From contig CALLFA010000067.1 of the NCBI GenBank assembly GCA_937997635.1, positions 1 to 42,841 on the forward strand: 42,841 nt of DNA, in the 5' to 3' direction. Numbering within the stretch: position 1 is the first letter of the stretch; every line of letters starts with the position of its first letter. This stretch comes from an uncultured Saprospiraceae bacterium (GTDB taxonomy: Bacteria > Bacteroidota > Bacteroidia > Chitinophagales > Saprospiraceae). Of this stretch, positions 1 through 8,662 are shown in pieces. A model generated the notes under the pieces. The model was given only the letters and a program-made list of their open reading frames with translations, did no database searches and had not been told where the DNA came from. Both the position numbers and the translations under genes were made by a program.

Positions 1-2
1 TT

Positions 3-176
3 GGCTATGCTTTCGCGGATATGCAGATTAAATTGGTTATCCGTGCTCTATTGAAAAAATTTAATTTGAGTGTTGCTGTAGATTATGTACCAAATATTCA
101 GGAAGTGCCGCTACAGCAACCGAAAGATGGGATGCCGATTGGGGTGGAAAGGGTGATTTTTAATGTTGAATGTTGA
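3..176 (+). CDS. Cytochrome P450, C-terminal fragment (cut by window edge)
   Basis: Open from the left edge to a TGA at 174-176, giving the last 57 residues. The first residues, GYAFADMQIKLV, fit the segment just after the heme-ligand cysteine of P450s (C-x-G-x-x-x-A followed by a helix), so the cysteine itself lies just outside the window. A basic LLKKF segment and a beta-strand tail with PKDGMPIGVER follow, as in the usual P450 C-terminus (PKxGLxVxVxxR). P450s are heme monooxygenases; the substrate cannot be told from this piece. The last codons (NVEC) run into a short AATGTTG repeat, so the true family C-terminus probably ends around residue 52. Assignment rests on pattern only. Confidence 0.7.
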   Translation, partial: GYAFADMQIKLVIRALLKKFNLSVAVDYVPNIQEVPLQQPKDGMPIGVERVIFNVEC

Positions 177-185
177 ATTTTTAAT
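157..185. repeat. Short AATGTTG tandem repeat at the P450 3' end
   Basis: Tandem AATGTTG units flanked on both sides by TTTTTAATG. The stop codon of the P450 frame lies inside it. It looks like a small intergenic simple repeat that has been incorporated into the last codons of the gene. Confidence 0.4.
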
Positions 186-230
186 GCTTAATTAATAGAC
201 GCAAATAGAGGGTAATGTCGATTTATTTGG

Positions 231-614
231 TTACATAGTGACGTCAAGTTCGACTACATATTCTTCTAATTCAATCATACCAACAGTTGAAGACGTTGGG
301 TAAGGAGACACGTCAACTAAAGCGATTTTATAGCCAAATAATTCTGTTTCTCCAACGCCTGTATTTTCACCTGGATTAGTATTCAAACCAAATTCTTGTT
401 CATTGTCGTTGTTTGTAATTCGGAGCAGGACTGCGGCATTACCAGCCCAGACACAATTGACATCGCTCGGGCATCTGGAATCGTCGACGCTGACCAATTC
501 TATAAATGTATCGCCGTCCTCAAAAAGAATAATACCATCAGGTCGCTGAAGATCATCACCACAACCCAGACAGAAAAGAATCGAAATTAAAATTGCTGTA
601 ATTTGATTTATCAT
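231..614 (-). CDS. Small secreted lipoprotein with paired-cysteine motif, function unknown
   Basis: 127 aa. Hydrophobic signal segment (residues 5-17) followed by C18 and then GDD. The -3 position of the lipobox is not classical (C-L-G-C), but an acidic pair after the lipidated cysteine is usual for Bacteroidota surface lipoproteins. The core carries DSRCP...CVWAG, with C48 and C54 close together and probably disulfide-bonded. I recall this motif from small uncharacterised Bacteroidota proteins but know of no assigned function. The rest is predicted beta-rich. It converges on the P450 fragment and stands alone. Start is ATG at 612-614. Confidence 0.75.
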   Translation of the reverse strand: MINQITAILISILFCLGCGDDLQRPDGIILFEDGDTFIELVSVDDSRCPSDVNCVWAGNAAVLLRITNNDNEQEFGLNTNPGENTGVGETELFGYKIALVDVSPYPTSSTVGMIELEEYVVELDVTM

Positions 615-908
615 AATTCTCCTGTTACTGTTAATTACATAGACAATAAAAATACAATGACTTTGAGTAGTCTCATATATATACCAAAATGAAAATAGTG
701 AGACCGTTTCTTACTTGATCTTTTACCTGTTCTCATCGTTGAAAATACTCGTGAATACCTACATTCACTGCGTTTTTCGTCTTGACAACAGATAAAACTT
801 CTACGTAATAAATCAGTCCAACCATTCTCCTTTTGGTATAGTATCAACTAGAATTTACACCTTAATTTGTAAAAAGACAATTCATTTTGAGTAATTTAAC
901 TTATACAA
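615..908. other. Intergenic region, nothing recognised
   Basis: About 290 bases between divergent genes. A 70-codon minus-strand frame (635-847) exists, but it is Cys/Arg/Ser-rich without family resemblance and I do not accept it as a gene. No clear TAnnTTTG promoter or terminator hairpin was found. Confidence 0.5.
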
Positions 909-2993
909 GTGAAGTATTACTGGATAATTTTTATAATTGGTTTTATCAGCTGTCATCAGGTTAGTCAGCACTCTGGTGAAAACTGGCAAGTATATTTAGG
1001 TGACAATGCTTCTAGCCAATACTCTTCACTTGATCAAATCAATACCAGCAATGTGAAAGAACTTAAAGTTGCTTGGACGTTTGATGGTGGAGAAGCACAT
1101 CCACAAAACAGATCGCAGATTCAATGCAATCCAATTGTCGTGGATGGCGTCGTCTATGCAACTACAGCCACATTAAAACTCGTTGCTCTGGATGGTACCA
1201 CAGGTGAGAAGATATGGCAATTTGACCCTTACGATGGTGACTTTCAACAATTTGGCATGGGTGTCAATAGAGGATTGGTGCTGCATCAAGGCGAGCAAAA
1301 AAGGTTATTTTATAGTGCTGGTAAATACATGTATGCTGTGAATCCAATGGATGGTTCATTACTCACATCGTTTGGAAAAGAGGGTAAAATTAATTTACAA
1401 GAAGGCTTAGGTGCAGATGAAGAGTTATCTGTCAGCGGCAATACACCTGGCATCATCTACAAAGATTTATTGATCATGGGAGGTAGAGTGTCAGAGAGCA
1501 CTCAAGCAGCTCCTGGCCATATACGCGCTTTTGATATCCACACTGGTGTACAGCGTTGGATATTTCACACCATTCCAAAACCAGGTGAGTTTGGTTATGA
1601 CACTTGGCCAGAAGATGCATACCAGCGCATCGGTGGTGCTAATGTGTGGGCAGGAATGGCATTGGATGAAGAACGAGGTATCGTGTATTGCCCTACTGGT
1701 TCTGCAGCCTATGATTTTTATGGCGGCGACAGACATGGAGATAATTTATTTGCCAATTGCTTATTGGCGCTTGACGCAGCAACTGGGGAGCGTCTTTGGC
1801 ACTTCCAAACCATTCATCACGACATGTGGGATAAGGATTTACCTGCTCCTCCAAATTTAATTACTGTTCATAAAGATGGTCAAGACATTCCTGCAGTCGC
1901 TCAAATCACAAAAAATGGTTTCCTATTTGTGTTTGAACGGGTGACTGGAGAACCTATTTATCCAATAGAAGAAATAGCTGTGCCTAACGCTAGACTTAAA
2001 GGCGAACAAGCTTCTCCCACACAACCAGTACCAACTGGCTATCCGAATTTTTCTCGCACTCAATTAACTAAAAATGATTTAGCAAAAAGGAGTCCTGAAG
2101 CAAGCAAATTTGCCAGTTCTATTTGGGAAAGCACTTTCAACAACGCTGGTCCTTTTGAACCATTAAGCGAAACTGGCACCATTATTTTCCCTGGATATGA
2201 TGGAGGTGGCGAATGGGGAGGTGCCGCTTATGATCATGAAAATGGGAATTTGATCATTAACTCTAACGAGATCGCTTGGCGAAATATCATGGATCCAGTT
2301 CTCCCAGCAACAGAAGGAGAAAATTTATACCGGAGCTTTTGTCAACATTGTCACGGCGATAATTTTCAAGGCAATCAGGTCTATGGCAATATCCCTTCAC
2401 TACAGCAACTAAATAAAAATCTCTCCTTAAAAGAAACGAACCAAATCATCAAAATGGGCAAAGGCATCATGCCAGCTTTTGGGTATTTGGAGGATAAACA
2501 AATCGAATCCATTTATCGATTTATAACGAATACAGAGACGAGTGATAAAGCTATTGATTCCAGCTGGCCTTATCCCTACCGCATGCGTGGTTATGAAAAA
2601 TTATATGCGCCAGACGGCTATCCGATGATCACGCCTCCGTGGGGACAGTTGACATCCATTGATGTAAACTCCGCTAAGATAAATTGGCAAATTCCACTTG
2701 GAACACATAAGGAATTAGAGGCATTGGGTTTGACGAATACAGGAACAGAAAATTATGGTGGACCTGTTGTCACTGCAGGCGGTGTCATATTCATAGCTGC
2801 GACCATGGATAATAAGATTAGAGCATTTGACGAATCTAGTGGTGAAGAATTATGGTCTCATGAGTTACCAGCTGCTGGTTATGCGACTCCAGCGATTTAT
2901 AGCGTTGATGGGGATCAGTATGTGTTGATTGGTTGTGGAGGAGGGAAGTTAGGGTCTGATAGTGGGGATGTTTGGGTGGCTTTTGGTTTTTAG
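909..2993 (+). CDS. PQQ-dependent dehydrogenase with embedded cytochrome c domain
   Basis: 694 aa. Starts with GTG; an in-frame TAA at 897-899 leaves no upstream ATG. Signal peptide ends at C15 (FISC), so it is probably a periplasm-facing lipoprotein. Residues about 25-460 and 575-694 form an eight-bladed quinoprotein propeller: W-containing blade repeats such as ALDGTTGEKIWQF and AFDESSGEELWSH are easy to see. Between them is a cytochrome c module with C478-x-x-C481-H482 and a likely distal ligand M521 in GIMPAFG. Family members oxidise sugars or alcohols with PQQ and pass electrons to heme c. The closest annotated type is the quinoprotein glucose/alcohol dehydrogenase; the substrate is not determinable. 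It stands alone, with repeat-rich DNA downstream. Confidence 0.9.
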   Translation: MKYYWIIFIIGFISCHQVSQHSGENWQVYLGDNASSQYSSLDQINTSNVKELKVAWTFDGGEAHPQNRSQIQCNPIVVDGVVYATTATLKLVALDGTTGEKIWQFDPYDGDFQQFGMGVNRGLVLHQGEQKRLFYSAGKYMYAVNPMDGSLLTSFGKEGKINLQEGLGADEELSVSGNTPGIIYKDLLIMGGRVSESTQAAPGHIRAFDIHTGVQRWIFHTIPKPGEFGYDTWPEDAYQRIGGANVWAGMALDEERGIVYCPTGSAAYDFYGGDRHGDNLFANCLLALDAATGERLWHFQTIHHDMWDKDLPAPPNLITVHKDGQDIPAVAQITKNGFLFVFERVTGEPIYPIEEIAVPNARLKGEQASPTQPVPTGYPNFSRTQLTKNDLAKRSPEASKFASSIWESTFNNAGPFEPLSETGTIIFPGYDGGGEWGGAAYDHENGNLIINSNEIAWRNIMDPVLPATEGENLYRSFCQHCHGDNFQGNQVYGNIPSLQQLNKNLSLKETNQIIKMGKGIMPAFGYLEDKQIESIYRFITNTETSDKAIDSSWPYPYRMRGYEKLYAPDGYPMITPPWGQLTSIDVNSAKINWQIPLGTHKELEALGLTNTGTENYGGPVVTAGGVIFIAATMDNKIRAFDESSGEELWSHELPAAGYATPAIYSVDGDQYVLIGCGGGKLGSDSGDVWVAFGF

Positions 2994-3136
2994 TTGTTGG
3001 CTTTTAGCTGTTAGCTGTTAATTGTTTCTTGATGCTCATAGCTTGTTACTTGTAGCTTGTTGCTCGTAGCTGTTAGATTGTTTCTTGATGCTCATAGCTT
3101 GTTGCTTGTAGCTGTTAGCTTGTAGCTGTTAGCTTT
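2994..3136. repeat. AGCTTGTAGCTGTTAGCT-type intergenic simple repeat
   Basis: The gap after the PQQ dehydrogenase gene is built from reshuffled units of TTAGCTG, TAGCTTGT and GCTTGTAGC. A 27-base stretch beginning ATTGTTTCTTGATGCTC occurs identically at 3021-3047 and 3077-3103, giving a 56-base period. No coding potential. It looks like an expanding intergenic repeat of the kind scattered through many Bacteroidota genomes. Confidence 0.8.
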
Positions 3137-3200
3137 GGATGCAAAATTGACATTATAATTAACTTGATCGCACTATGGGATTTATTTAATAAAAATAACA

Positions 3201-3737
3201 ATGGAATTACAAGGGAGAATATGTTTGCTTAGGAAGATCAACACATCTGATAGAGAGGAATTAGCTACTATTGCGAACAACAGAAAAATATGGGAAAATC
3301 TTAGAGACCGATTCCCCCACCCCTACTCTCTTGAAGATGCTGATTTTTTCATCAACCTCACGAATCAAGAAGACCCTCAATTGACTTTCGCCATAGAATA
3401 TCAAGGCAAATTTGCTGGTATCGCTGGACTTTTATCTATGGATGATGTCTACAGACGAACAGCTGAAATTGGATACTGGCTTGGAGAACCTTATTGGGGC
3501 AATGGCATTATTTCAGAGGCATGTCAATTGGTGACTGACTATGGATTACATACACTTGATTATGTGAGAATTCAAACGGGGGTGTTCGGACACAATCCTA
3601 CTTCTATGAAAATTTTGGAAAAGTGTGGATATCAAAAGGATGCGGTTTTTATAAACAATATTTATAAAGATGGTAAGATTGGAGATGAGCACAGGTATTT
3701 TATTTTGAATAAAAAATATGTTAGCAATGGGTCATGA
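3201..3737 (+). CDS. GNAT family N-acetyltransferase (RimJ/RimL type)
   Basis: 178 aa, a usual length for the family. The N-terminus (LRKINTSDREELATIANN) is typical of RimJ/RimL-like enzymes that acetylate protein N-termini or small amines. The acetyl-CoA pyrophosphate loop is seen at W99-G-N-G-I103 (motif A, normally Q/RxxGxG/A). Motif B follows as HNPTSMKILEKCGY (residues 131-144), a hallmark of this subgroup. Cytosolic; no signal peptide. The acceptor substrate is unknown. It is a single-gene unit with repeats on both sides. Confidence 0.9.
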   Translation: MELQGRICLLRKINTSDREELATIANNRKIWENLRDRFPHPYSLEDADFFINLTNQEDPQLTFAIEYQGKFAGIAGLLSMDDVYRRTAEIGYWLGEPYWGNGIISEACQLVTDYGLHTLDYVRIQTGVFGHNPTSMKILEKCGYQKDAVFINNIYKDGKIGDEHRYFILNKKYVSNGS

Positions 3738-3744
3738 CCATTTT

Positions 3745-3869
3745 TAACCTCTTGGCGTCTTCGAAAAGTACAAAGAGGTCAAGACCTCTGAGACTTTGGC
3801 TTAGACCGATTATTCACTTTTCTTACTGTAGGTGAGCCAAAGGTTTCTAACCTCTTGGCGTCTTCGAAA
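3745..3869. repeat. Intergenic palindromic repeat element with 22-bp direct repeats
   Basis: An identical 22-base sequence, core CCTCTTGGCGTCTTCGAAA, occurs at 3745-3766 and 3848-3869. Between them AGAGGTC-AA-GACCTCT is a perfect 7-bp inverted repeat at 3774-3789. GCCAAAGGTT/AACCTCTTGGC at 3836-3859 forms a second, imperfect hairpin that includes part of the second direct repeat. It resembles a mobile palindromic intergenic element, and may also serve as a terminator for the acetyltransferase gene upstream. Confidence 0.7.
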
Positions 3870-3949
3870 CCCATTAGATGCTAACTTTCTGCATATTTCA
3901 ATATAAAGAAAGTGTATATTCAATCTACGTTTAACACAATGAAACAATT

Positions 3950-6900
3950 ATGAAACACATATTTCTCACCTTAATCGTCCTATTAACCATTCAACAAACA
4001 AGTTGGTTACAGCCTGGTAAAAAGGGGAATAAATCTGAAGACATCTACGGCGCATTAAAATTGCGAAGTATTGGCCCTGCGTTTGCATCAGGTCGAATCG
4101 CTGATATTGCTATCCATCCTGAAGACGATAATGTCTGGTATGTTGCTGTTGGCTCAGGAGGTGTATGGAAAACAACAAATGCTGGTGTGACTTGGGATGC
4201 TATATTTGACAATCAGTCTGTCTACTCCACAGGTTGCATTACCATAGATCCCAATAACCCAAATACCATCTGGTTAGGTACGGGCGAAAATGTTGGTGGA
4301 AGACATGTTGGCTTCGGAGATGGTGTATATAAAAGTAACGATGGTGGTGCCTCTTGGACAAATGTAGGTTTGAAAGAATCTCAGCACATTTCTAAAATTA
4401 TTGTTCATCCAACCGACCCAAATACGGTATGGGTAGCAGCACAAGGACCACTATGGAACAAAGGAGGAGAAAGAGGCTTGTATAAATCAACAGATGGAGG
4501 TGGGACATGGAAGCATACCTTGGGTGACAGTGAGTGGACTGGTGTCACCGATATGCTTATTGATCCGCGTGACCCTAATGTGATGTACGCAGCTACTTGG
4601 CAAAGACACAGAACTGTAGCAGCTTATATGGGCGGTGGACCAAATTCTGGTATTTATAAAAGTGTGGATGGTGGAGAAACTTGGGATGAATTAACTTCAG
4701 GAATTCCCACATCCAATCTTGGTAAAATTGGCTTGGCGATTTCTCCGCAAAATCCTGATGTCCTTTATGCAGCCATAGAATTAGATCGCACTAAAGGTGG
4801 AGTATTCAAATCCACAAACCGAGGTGCGACTTGGAAAAAAATGTCTGATGCGGTTTCAGGGGCAACTGGTCCCCATTATTATCAAGAGTTGTATGCATCA
4901 CCACATGCCTTTGATAGGTTGTATTTGATGGATGTGAGAGTACAAGTGTCTGATGATGGTGGTGCAAATTTTAGAAGACTCCAAGAAAGAGATAAACACT
5001 CTGACAATCATGCTTTAGCATTTCGTGCGGATGATCCTGATTATTTATTGATTGGGACTGATGCTGGTATTTATGAGAGTTTTGACCTTGCGGAGAATTG
5101 GCGTTTTATTGACAACTTGCCGTTGACTCAATATTACAAAGTAGCCGTTGACGATAGCGAACCATTTTATAAAATATATGGAGGCACGCAGGACAATGGG
5201 TCTCATGGTGGACCATCGCAAACAAATTCACAACAAGGCATTCGCAACTCAGATTGGTTTAAAACATTATTTGCTGACGGTCACCAATCAGCTACAGAGC
5301 CAGGAAACCCAAACATCACTTATGCTGAAACGCAACAAGGTGGATTATTTAGGATCGATCAGATAACTGGTGAGATGACCGGGATCCAGCCATCTGCAGG
5401 CGAAGGCGAAGATTTCGAACGATTCAATTGGGATGCACCTATTGTTGTCAGTTCACATGATCCAGCTCGGTTATATTTTGCGTCATCAAGAGTGTGGCGC
5501 TCTGATAACAGAGGAGATGATTGGACAGCCATTTCTGGTGACTTGACAAGAGATCAAGATAGGATTACACTACCCATTATGGGTAAAGTCCAAAGTTGGG
5601 ACAATCCTTGGGATGTCGGAGCCATGTCAAATTACAATACGATTACGTCTTTAGCAGAATCATCATTAAATGAAAATATTATTTACGCTGGAACAGATGA
5701 CGGCTATTTTCACAGTTCTACAGATGGTGGAGATAATTGGACATCCATAGAAGTAAATAGATTACCAGGTGTGCCACAATATGCTTTTGTCAATGATGTC
5801 AAGGCAGATCTACATAACGAGGGTACTGTTTATATGGCTTTGGATCACCATAAATCTGGAGACTTCACACCATACTTATATAAGAGCACAAACTATGGTC
5901 AGAGTTGGCAAAAAATAACTGGTGACATACCAGACAATCATTTGATATGGAGAGTGGTTCAAGATCATATCAAAGCAGACTTGTTGTTTGCGGCAACAGA
6001 ATTCGGTATATATTTCACGCTTGATGCCGGCAATAAATGGAATAAACTCAAAGGCTCCCCTACCATCTCCTTCAGAGATTTAGCCATCCAACGCAGAGAA
6101 AACGATCTCGTTGGCGCTTCTTTTGGCAGAGGATTTTATGTCCTTGATGATTACAGTGTCCTGAGAGAATTAAACGATGACATCATGGATTCGGATGGTC
6201 ATCTCTTTGCGATCAAACCTGCCAAAAAATTCTACAAGCGGGACATGACAGGCAGTCAAGGGGCTGGTTTCTATACTGGTGATAATCCTCCATATGGAGC
6301 GACATTCACTTACATGTTACCAGAATTTCCAAAATCGGAAGTTGCCATTCGCAAGAAGAAGGAAAAAGAAATGGCCAAAAACAACCAAGACATTCCGTTT
6401 CCAGGATGGGATGTATTGGCAGAACAGTCAGAAAAAGGAAAAGGTATTGCAAATGTTTGGCTAACAATAAAGAGCCTAGATGGAGAAGTCCTTAATCGAG
6501 TCAAAGCATCAAAAAACAACGGTCTTAATCGGACCACATGGAATTTAAGATATGCGTCTAAAAATGCCATCAGGGCTGAAAGCAATCCACGTAGAGGCGG
6601 GGGTGGAGGTTTCAGTAGAGGCGGTGCTGAAGTACCTCCTGGCGATTACTCTGTTACGTTAGAAAAAGAGCTCGACGGGAATTGGGAGACCTTATCAGGT
6701 CCAAAAACATTTTCAGTAGAACGTCTATTAGAACCAGCATTGACACCGAAGCCATCATCTGAACTCATCGCCTTTAAAAAAGAAATGGATGATGTAAGGG
6801 CAGCGGTTTCTGCCGCGGGCATTCGTTTAGACAATCTAAAAGGTAAGTCTAATGCCTTGCAATCTGCCTTTGCCAGAGCTGATACTCCTTCATCAGAAAT

Positions 6901-7234
6901 TGCTGCTCAACTCAATGACTTGGATGCACAATTGAAGTCTCTTGATCTGCAAATGAATGGAAACCCTGCAAAAGAAGAGATTGGAGAAAGAAACAATCCG
7001 ACAATGAGAGATCGAATGTTTACGGCATTACGAGGGTTGCGAAGCAGTCACGGGCCTACAGGTACAGCCTTGCAAAACTTGGATATTGCGAAAAAGGAAT
7101 TTGAAGCACTGCGAGTAAAGCTGAATAATTTGCACGAATCAGTAATACCTCAAGTGGAGAAAAGTTTGATGGAATTAGGTATCCCTTGGATAGAAGGGCA
7201 GCCTTTGCCACAACTAAAAGTTAAAACCAATTAA
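3950..7234 (+). CDS. Secreted VPS10/sortilin-like BNR-repeat beta-propeller protein
   Basis: 1094 aa with an N-terminal signal peptide (residues 1 to about 20). Repeated Asp-box motifs (SxDxGxxW) are seen: TTNAGVTW (75-82), SNDGGASW (129-136), then STDGGGTW, SVDGGETW, STNRGATW, STDGGDNW and STNYGQSW. They are spread over roughly the first 700 residues, as in ten-bladed sortilin/VPS10-type propellers often annotated as glycosyl hydrolase. Glycosidase activity is not shown by these repeats. A short beta-sandwich-like part (VWLTIKSLDGEVLNRV) and a Gly-rich GGGGGFSRGG loop follow, then a C-terminal helical segment from about residue 940. No type IX sorting tail is evident. Probably a periplasmic or surface binding or processing protein; partner unknown. 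Confidence 0.85.
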   Translation: MKHIFLTLIVLLTIQQTSWLQPGKKGNKSEDIYGALKLRSIGPAFASGRIADIAIHPEDDNVWYVAVGSGGVWKTTNAGVTWDAIFDNQSVYSTGCITIDPNNPNTIWLGTGENVGGRHVGFGDGVYKSNDGGASWTNVGLKESQHISKIIVHPTDPNTVWVAAQGPLWNKGGERGLYKSTDGGGTWKHTLGDSEWTGVTDMLIDPRDPNVMYAATWQRHRTVAAYMGGGPNSGIYKSVDGGETWDELTSGIPTSNLGKIGLAISPQNPDVLYAAIELDRTKGGVFKSTNRGATWKKMSDAVSGATGPHYYQELYASPHAFDRLYLMDVRVQVSDDGGANFRRLQERDKHSDNHALAFRADDPDYLLIGTDAGIYESFDLAENWRFIDNLPLTQYYKVAVDDSEPFYKIYGGTQDNGSHGGPSQTNSQQGIRNSDWFKTLFADGHQSATEPGNPNITYAETQQGGLFRIDQITGEMTGIQPSAGEGEDFERFNWDAPIVVSSHDPARLYFASSRVWRSDNRGDDWTAISGDLTRDQDRITLPIMGKVQSWDNPWDVGAMSNYNTITSLAESSLNENIIYAGTDDGYFHSSTDGGDNWTSIEVNRLPGVPQYAFVNDVKADLHNEGTVYMALDHHKSGDFTPYLYKSTNYGQSWQKITGDIPDNHLIWRVVQDHIKADLLFAATEFGIYFTLDAGNKWNKLKGSPTISFRDLAIQRRENDLVGASFGRGFYVLDDYSVLRELNDDIMDSDGHLFAIKPAKKFYKRDMTGSQGAGFYTGDNPPYGATFTYMLPEFPKSEVAIRKKKEKEMAKNNQDIPFPGWDVLAEQSEKGKGIANVWLTIKSLDGEVLNRVKASKNNGLNRTTWNLRYASKNAIRAESNPRRGGGGGFSRGGAEVPPGDYSVTLEKELDGNWETLSGPKTFSVERLLEPALTPKPSSELIAFKKEMDDVRAAVSAAGIRLDNLKGKSNALQSAFARADTPSSEIAAQLNDLDAQLKSLDLQMNGNPAKEEIGERNNPTMRDRMFTALRGLRSSHGPTGTALQNLDIAKKEFEALRVKLNNLHESVIPQVEKSLMELGIPWIEGQPLPQLKVKTN

Positions 7235-7256
7235 AGCTTAAGACATCATTTTAATT

Positions 7257-7280
7257 ACTGGATGGCAGACACCATCCAGT
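7257..7280 (+). terminator. Rho-independent terminator-like hairpin
   Basis: Perfect 9-bp stem ACTGGATGG / CCATCCAGT with a 6-base loop, 22 bases after the propeller gene stop. It is followed by the T-rich GATTTATTCTTT. The U-tract is interrupted, so termination may be moderate. Confidence 0.65.
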
Positions 7281-7562
7281 GATTTATTCTTTGGTCTTGA
7301 TCGGAGAATCGTATGCAGCGTCTCTCGACGTAGGAGAGATATGCTGTCATAACGTATTATTATTTCCAGTTTTCAGTTACATAAAATAGTATACAATAAT
7401 AACTGAGTAGTTCAAACATTTGAATTTCGTTACTTGTTTTGTTGTAGGCCAAAATATTAATTTCACTTAATAAAATCCTTGATAAGCAAGTATCACTTTT
7501 ATTTGCCTATTTTGCTGTTACATATCAGGCTCACATTGAGCATATAATCTAAAAAATATAAG
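7281..7562. other. Intergenic region with an extended hairpin at 7315-7347
   Basis: GCAGC-g-TCTCTC, loop GACGTAG, GAGAGA-tat-GCTG folds into a two-part stem. It is separate from the terminator hairpin just upstream and has no T-tract, so it may be a processed RNA element or the relic of a palindromic repeat. Otherwise AT-rich, with no open frame worth calling. A weak TTTATTTG (-7-like) lies about 50 bases before the next gene. Confidence 0.4.
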
Positions 7563-8171
7563 ATGGCAAACTTAATGAACGAAGTTGAAAGACACCTCTC
7601 TAATGATGTAATCATGCAATTGACAAGGCAGATTGGTGCTCAAGACCCAAATAAAGTAAAAACAGCAGCTCACAGTATCTCCGAATTACTCATTAGTGCT
7701 ATGGCAAATAGTGCTTCCAATCAGCAAACAGGTGGTGGGCTTTTTGGTGCAATTGAGAAAGATCACGATGGTGGCATCCTTGGTAATTTATTGGGTACAC
7801 TGACCGGTCAAAACAAACCCAGCAATTCCAGTACAATGAATGGTGAAGGCATCATCAATCACCTACTGGGCAACAAACAGTTGGAAGCTGCTCAGGCGAT
7901 TGGTCAAATGAGCGGATTGAATATTTTCAAGTCTGGTGTATTGATGCAACTGCTAGCACCTATTGTTATGGGTGTCGTTGGTCAAAAACAAAAGTCTAAT
8001 GGACTAGACCTAGGTGGCTTAGCAAGTATCTTACTTGGAGGCAATAACAATCAACAACAAAGAGGTCAAAATCGTGCTGGAGGCTTATTTGGGAAGTTAC
8101 TTGATATGGATGGAGATGGCAGTATGATGGACGACTTGTTGAATATTGGAATGAAAATTCTGAAGAAATAA
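7563..8171 (+). CDS. DUF937 domain protein
   Basis: 202 aa. Gly/Leu-rich protein with the DUF937 pattern: an N-terminal helical part (LMNEVERHLSNDVIMQLTRQIG) followed by repeated short segments such as DHDGGILGNLLGTLTG, EGIINHLLG and the C-terminal MDGDGSMMDDLLNIGMKILKK. DUF937 proteins (YidB-like) are small bacterial proteins without an agreed function. No signal peptide. Stop codon is followed by a hairpin terminator, so it is likely monocistronic. Confidence 0.85.
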   Translation: MANLMNEVERHLSNDVIMQLTRQIGAQDPNKVKTAAHSISELLISAMANSASNQQTGGGLFGAIEKDHDGGILGNLLGTLTGQNKPSNSSTMNGEGIINHLLGNKQLEAAQAIGQMSGLNIFKSGVLMQLLAPIVMGVVGQKQKSNGLDLGGLASILLGGNNNQQQRGQNRAGGLFGKLLDMDGDGSMMDDLLNIGMKILKK

Positions 8172-8194
8172 GCGAGAACAAGTTTTAGAATCAA

Positions 8195-8221
8195 AGGGAT
8201 GTTGATCATATCGACATCCCT
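8195..8221 (+). terminator. Rho-independent terminator-like hairpin after DUF937 gene
   Basis: AGGGATGTTGA, loop TCATA, TCGACATCCCT gives an 11-bp stem with one G-T wobble, 23 bases past the stop and followed by CCCTTTATG. The rest of the gap to 8415 contains no recognisable gene. Confidence 0.6.
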
Positions 8222-8415
8222 CCCTTTATGTAGAAAAATTATCCGATTTGGACTTATCAAGGCTTGTGGATAAACGACAAAACTCCCCTGATTCACATCT
8301 TTTGTGCTATTTACTGGTTTATACGTAAAGTGAATTTAGATCAATGATATTCTTAATGACAATTGTATGTTGAGTATAAGGAATATTAGTATTTTGAAGC
8401 CCTTATCTAAATGAA

Positions 8416-8661
8416 ATGAGTAATGAACTCCAAGAAGCTTTTATCATTCTTCTGGTAGGAATGACGACGGTATTCTTTATATTATTTCTAGTTGTAGTCA
8501 CAGGTAATCTTCTCCTCAGATGGTTGAAATCAACCGAATTTGTATTCAATGAAGAGGAGTCAGATTCACCTAAAGGTTCCATTCCTAATGAATTGATAGA
8601 GCAGGCCATACGCAAATGGTCAGGTGGTAAAGCTATTGTCAAATCAATCAAAAAAGTCTAG
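8416..8661 (+). CDS. oadG: Sodium-pump decarboxylase gamma subunit (OadG family)
   Basis: 81 aa, the usual small size. One membrane helix (residues about 9-31, IILLVGMTTVFFILFLVVVTG) with the G-M-x-x-V-F-x-x-L pattern of OadG, then an acidic stretch and a basic C-terminal helix. In this complex the gamma subunit anchors the alpha carboxyltransferase to the membrane beta subunit and helps assembly. First gene of a tight oadG-oadA-oadB operon: its stop is one base before the oadA ATG region (TAGCATG). Confidence 0.9.
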   Translation: MSNELQEAFIILLVGMTTVFFILFLVVVTGNLLLRWLKSTEFVFNEEESDSPKGSIPNELIEQAIRKWSGGKAIVKSIKKV

Positions 8662-8662
8662 C

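Noticed and set aside
635..847. 70-codon minus-strand frame
   Set aside because: Composition rich in Cys, Arg, Ser and Lys without domain pattern; overlaps only non-coding sequence and has no promoter or relative in the window.
1531..1860. 109-codon frame inside the PQQ dehydrogenase gene
   Set aside because: Entirely inside a well-supported gene in another frame; no family resemblance.
3000..3136. CRISPR-like spaced repeat
   Set aside because: Units are short, reshuffled and without unique spacers of constant length; it is a simple-sequence repeat.
7484..7520. TTG...TTTATTTG as promoter of the DUF937 gene
   Set aside because: One mismatch in the -7 element and a 16-base spacer; too weak to call.
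8624..8662. Upstream GTG start for the decarboxylase alpha subunit
   Set aside because: It would overlap oadG by 38 bases and add 13 basic residues not matching the family start; the ATG at 8663 is directly after the oadG stop.
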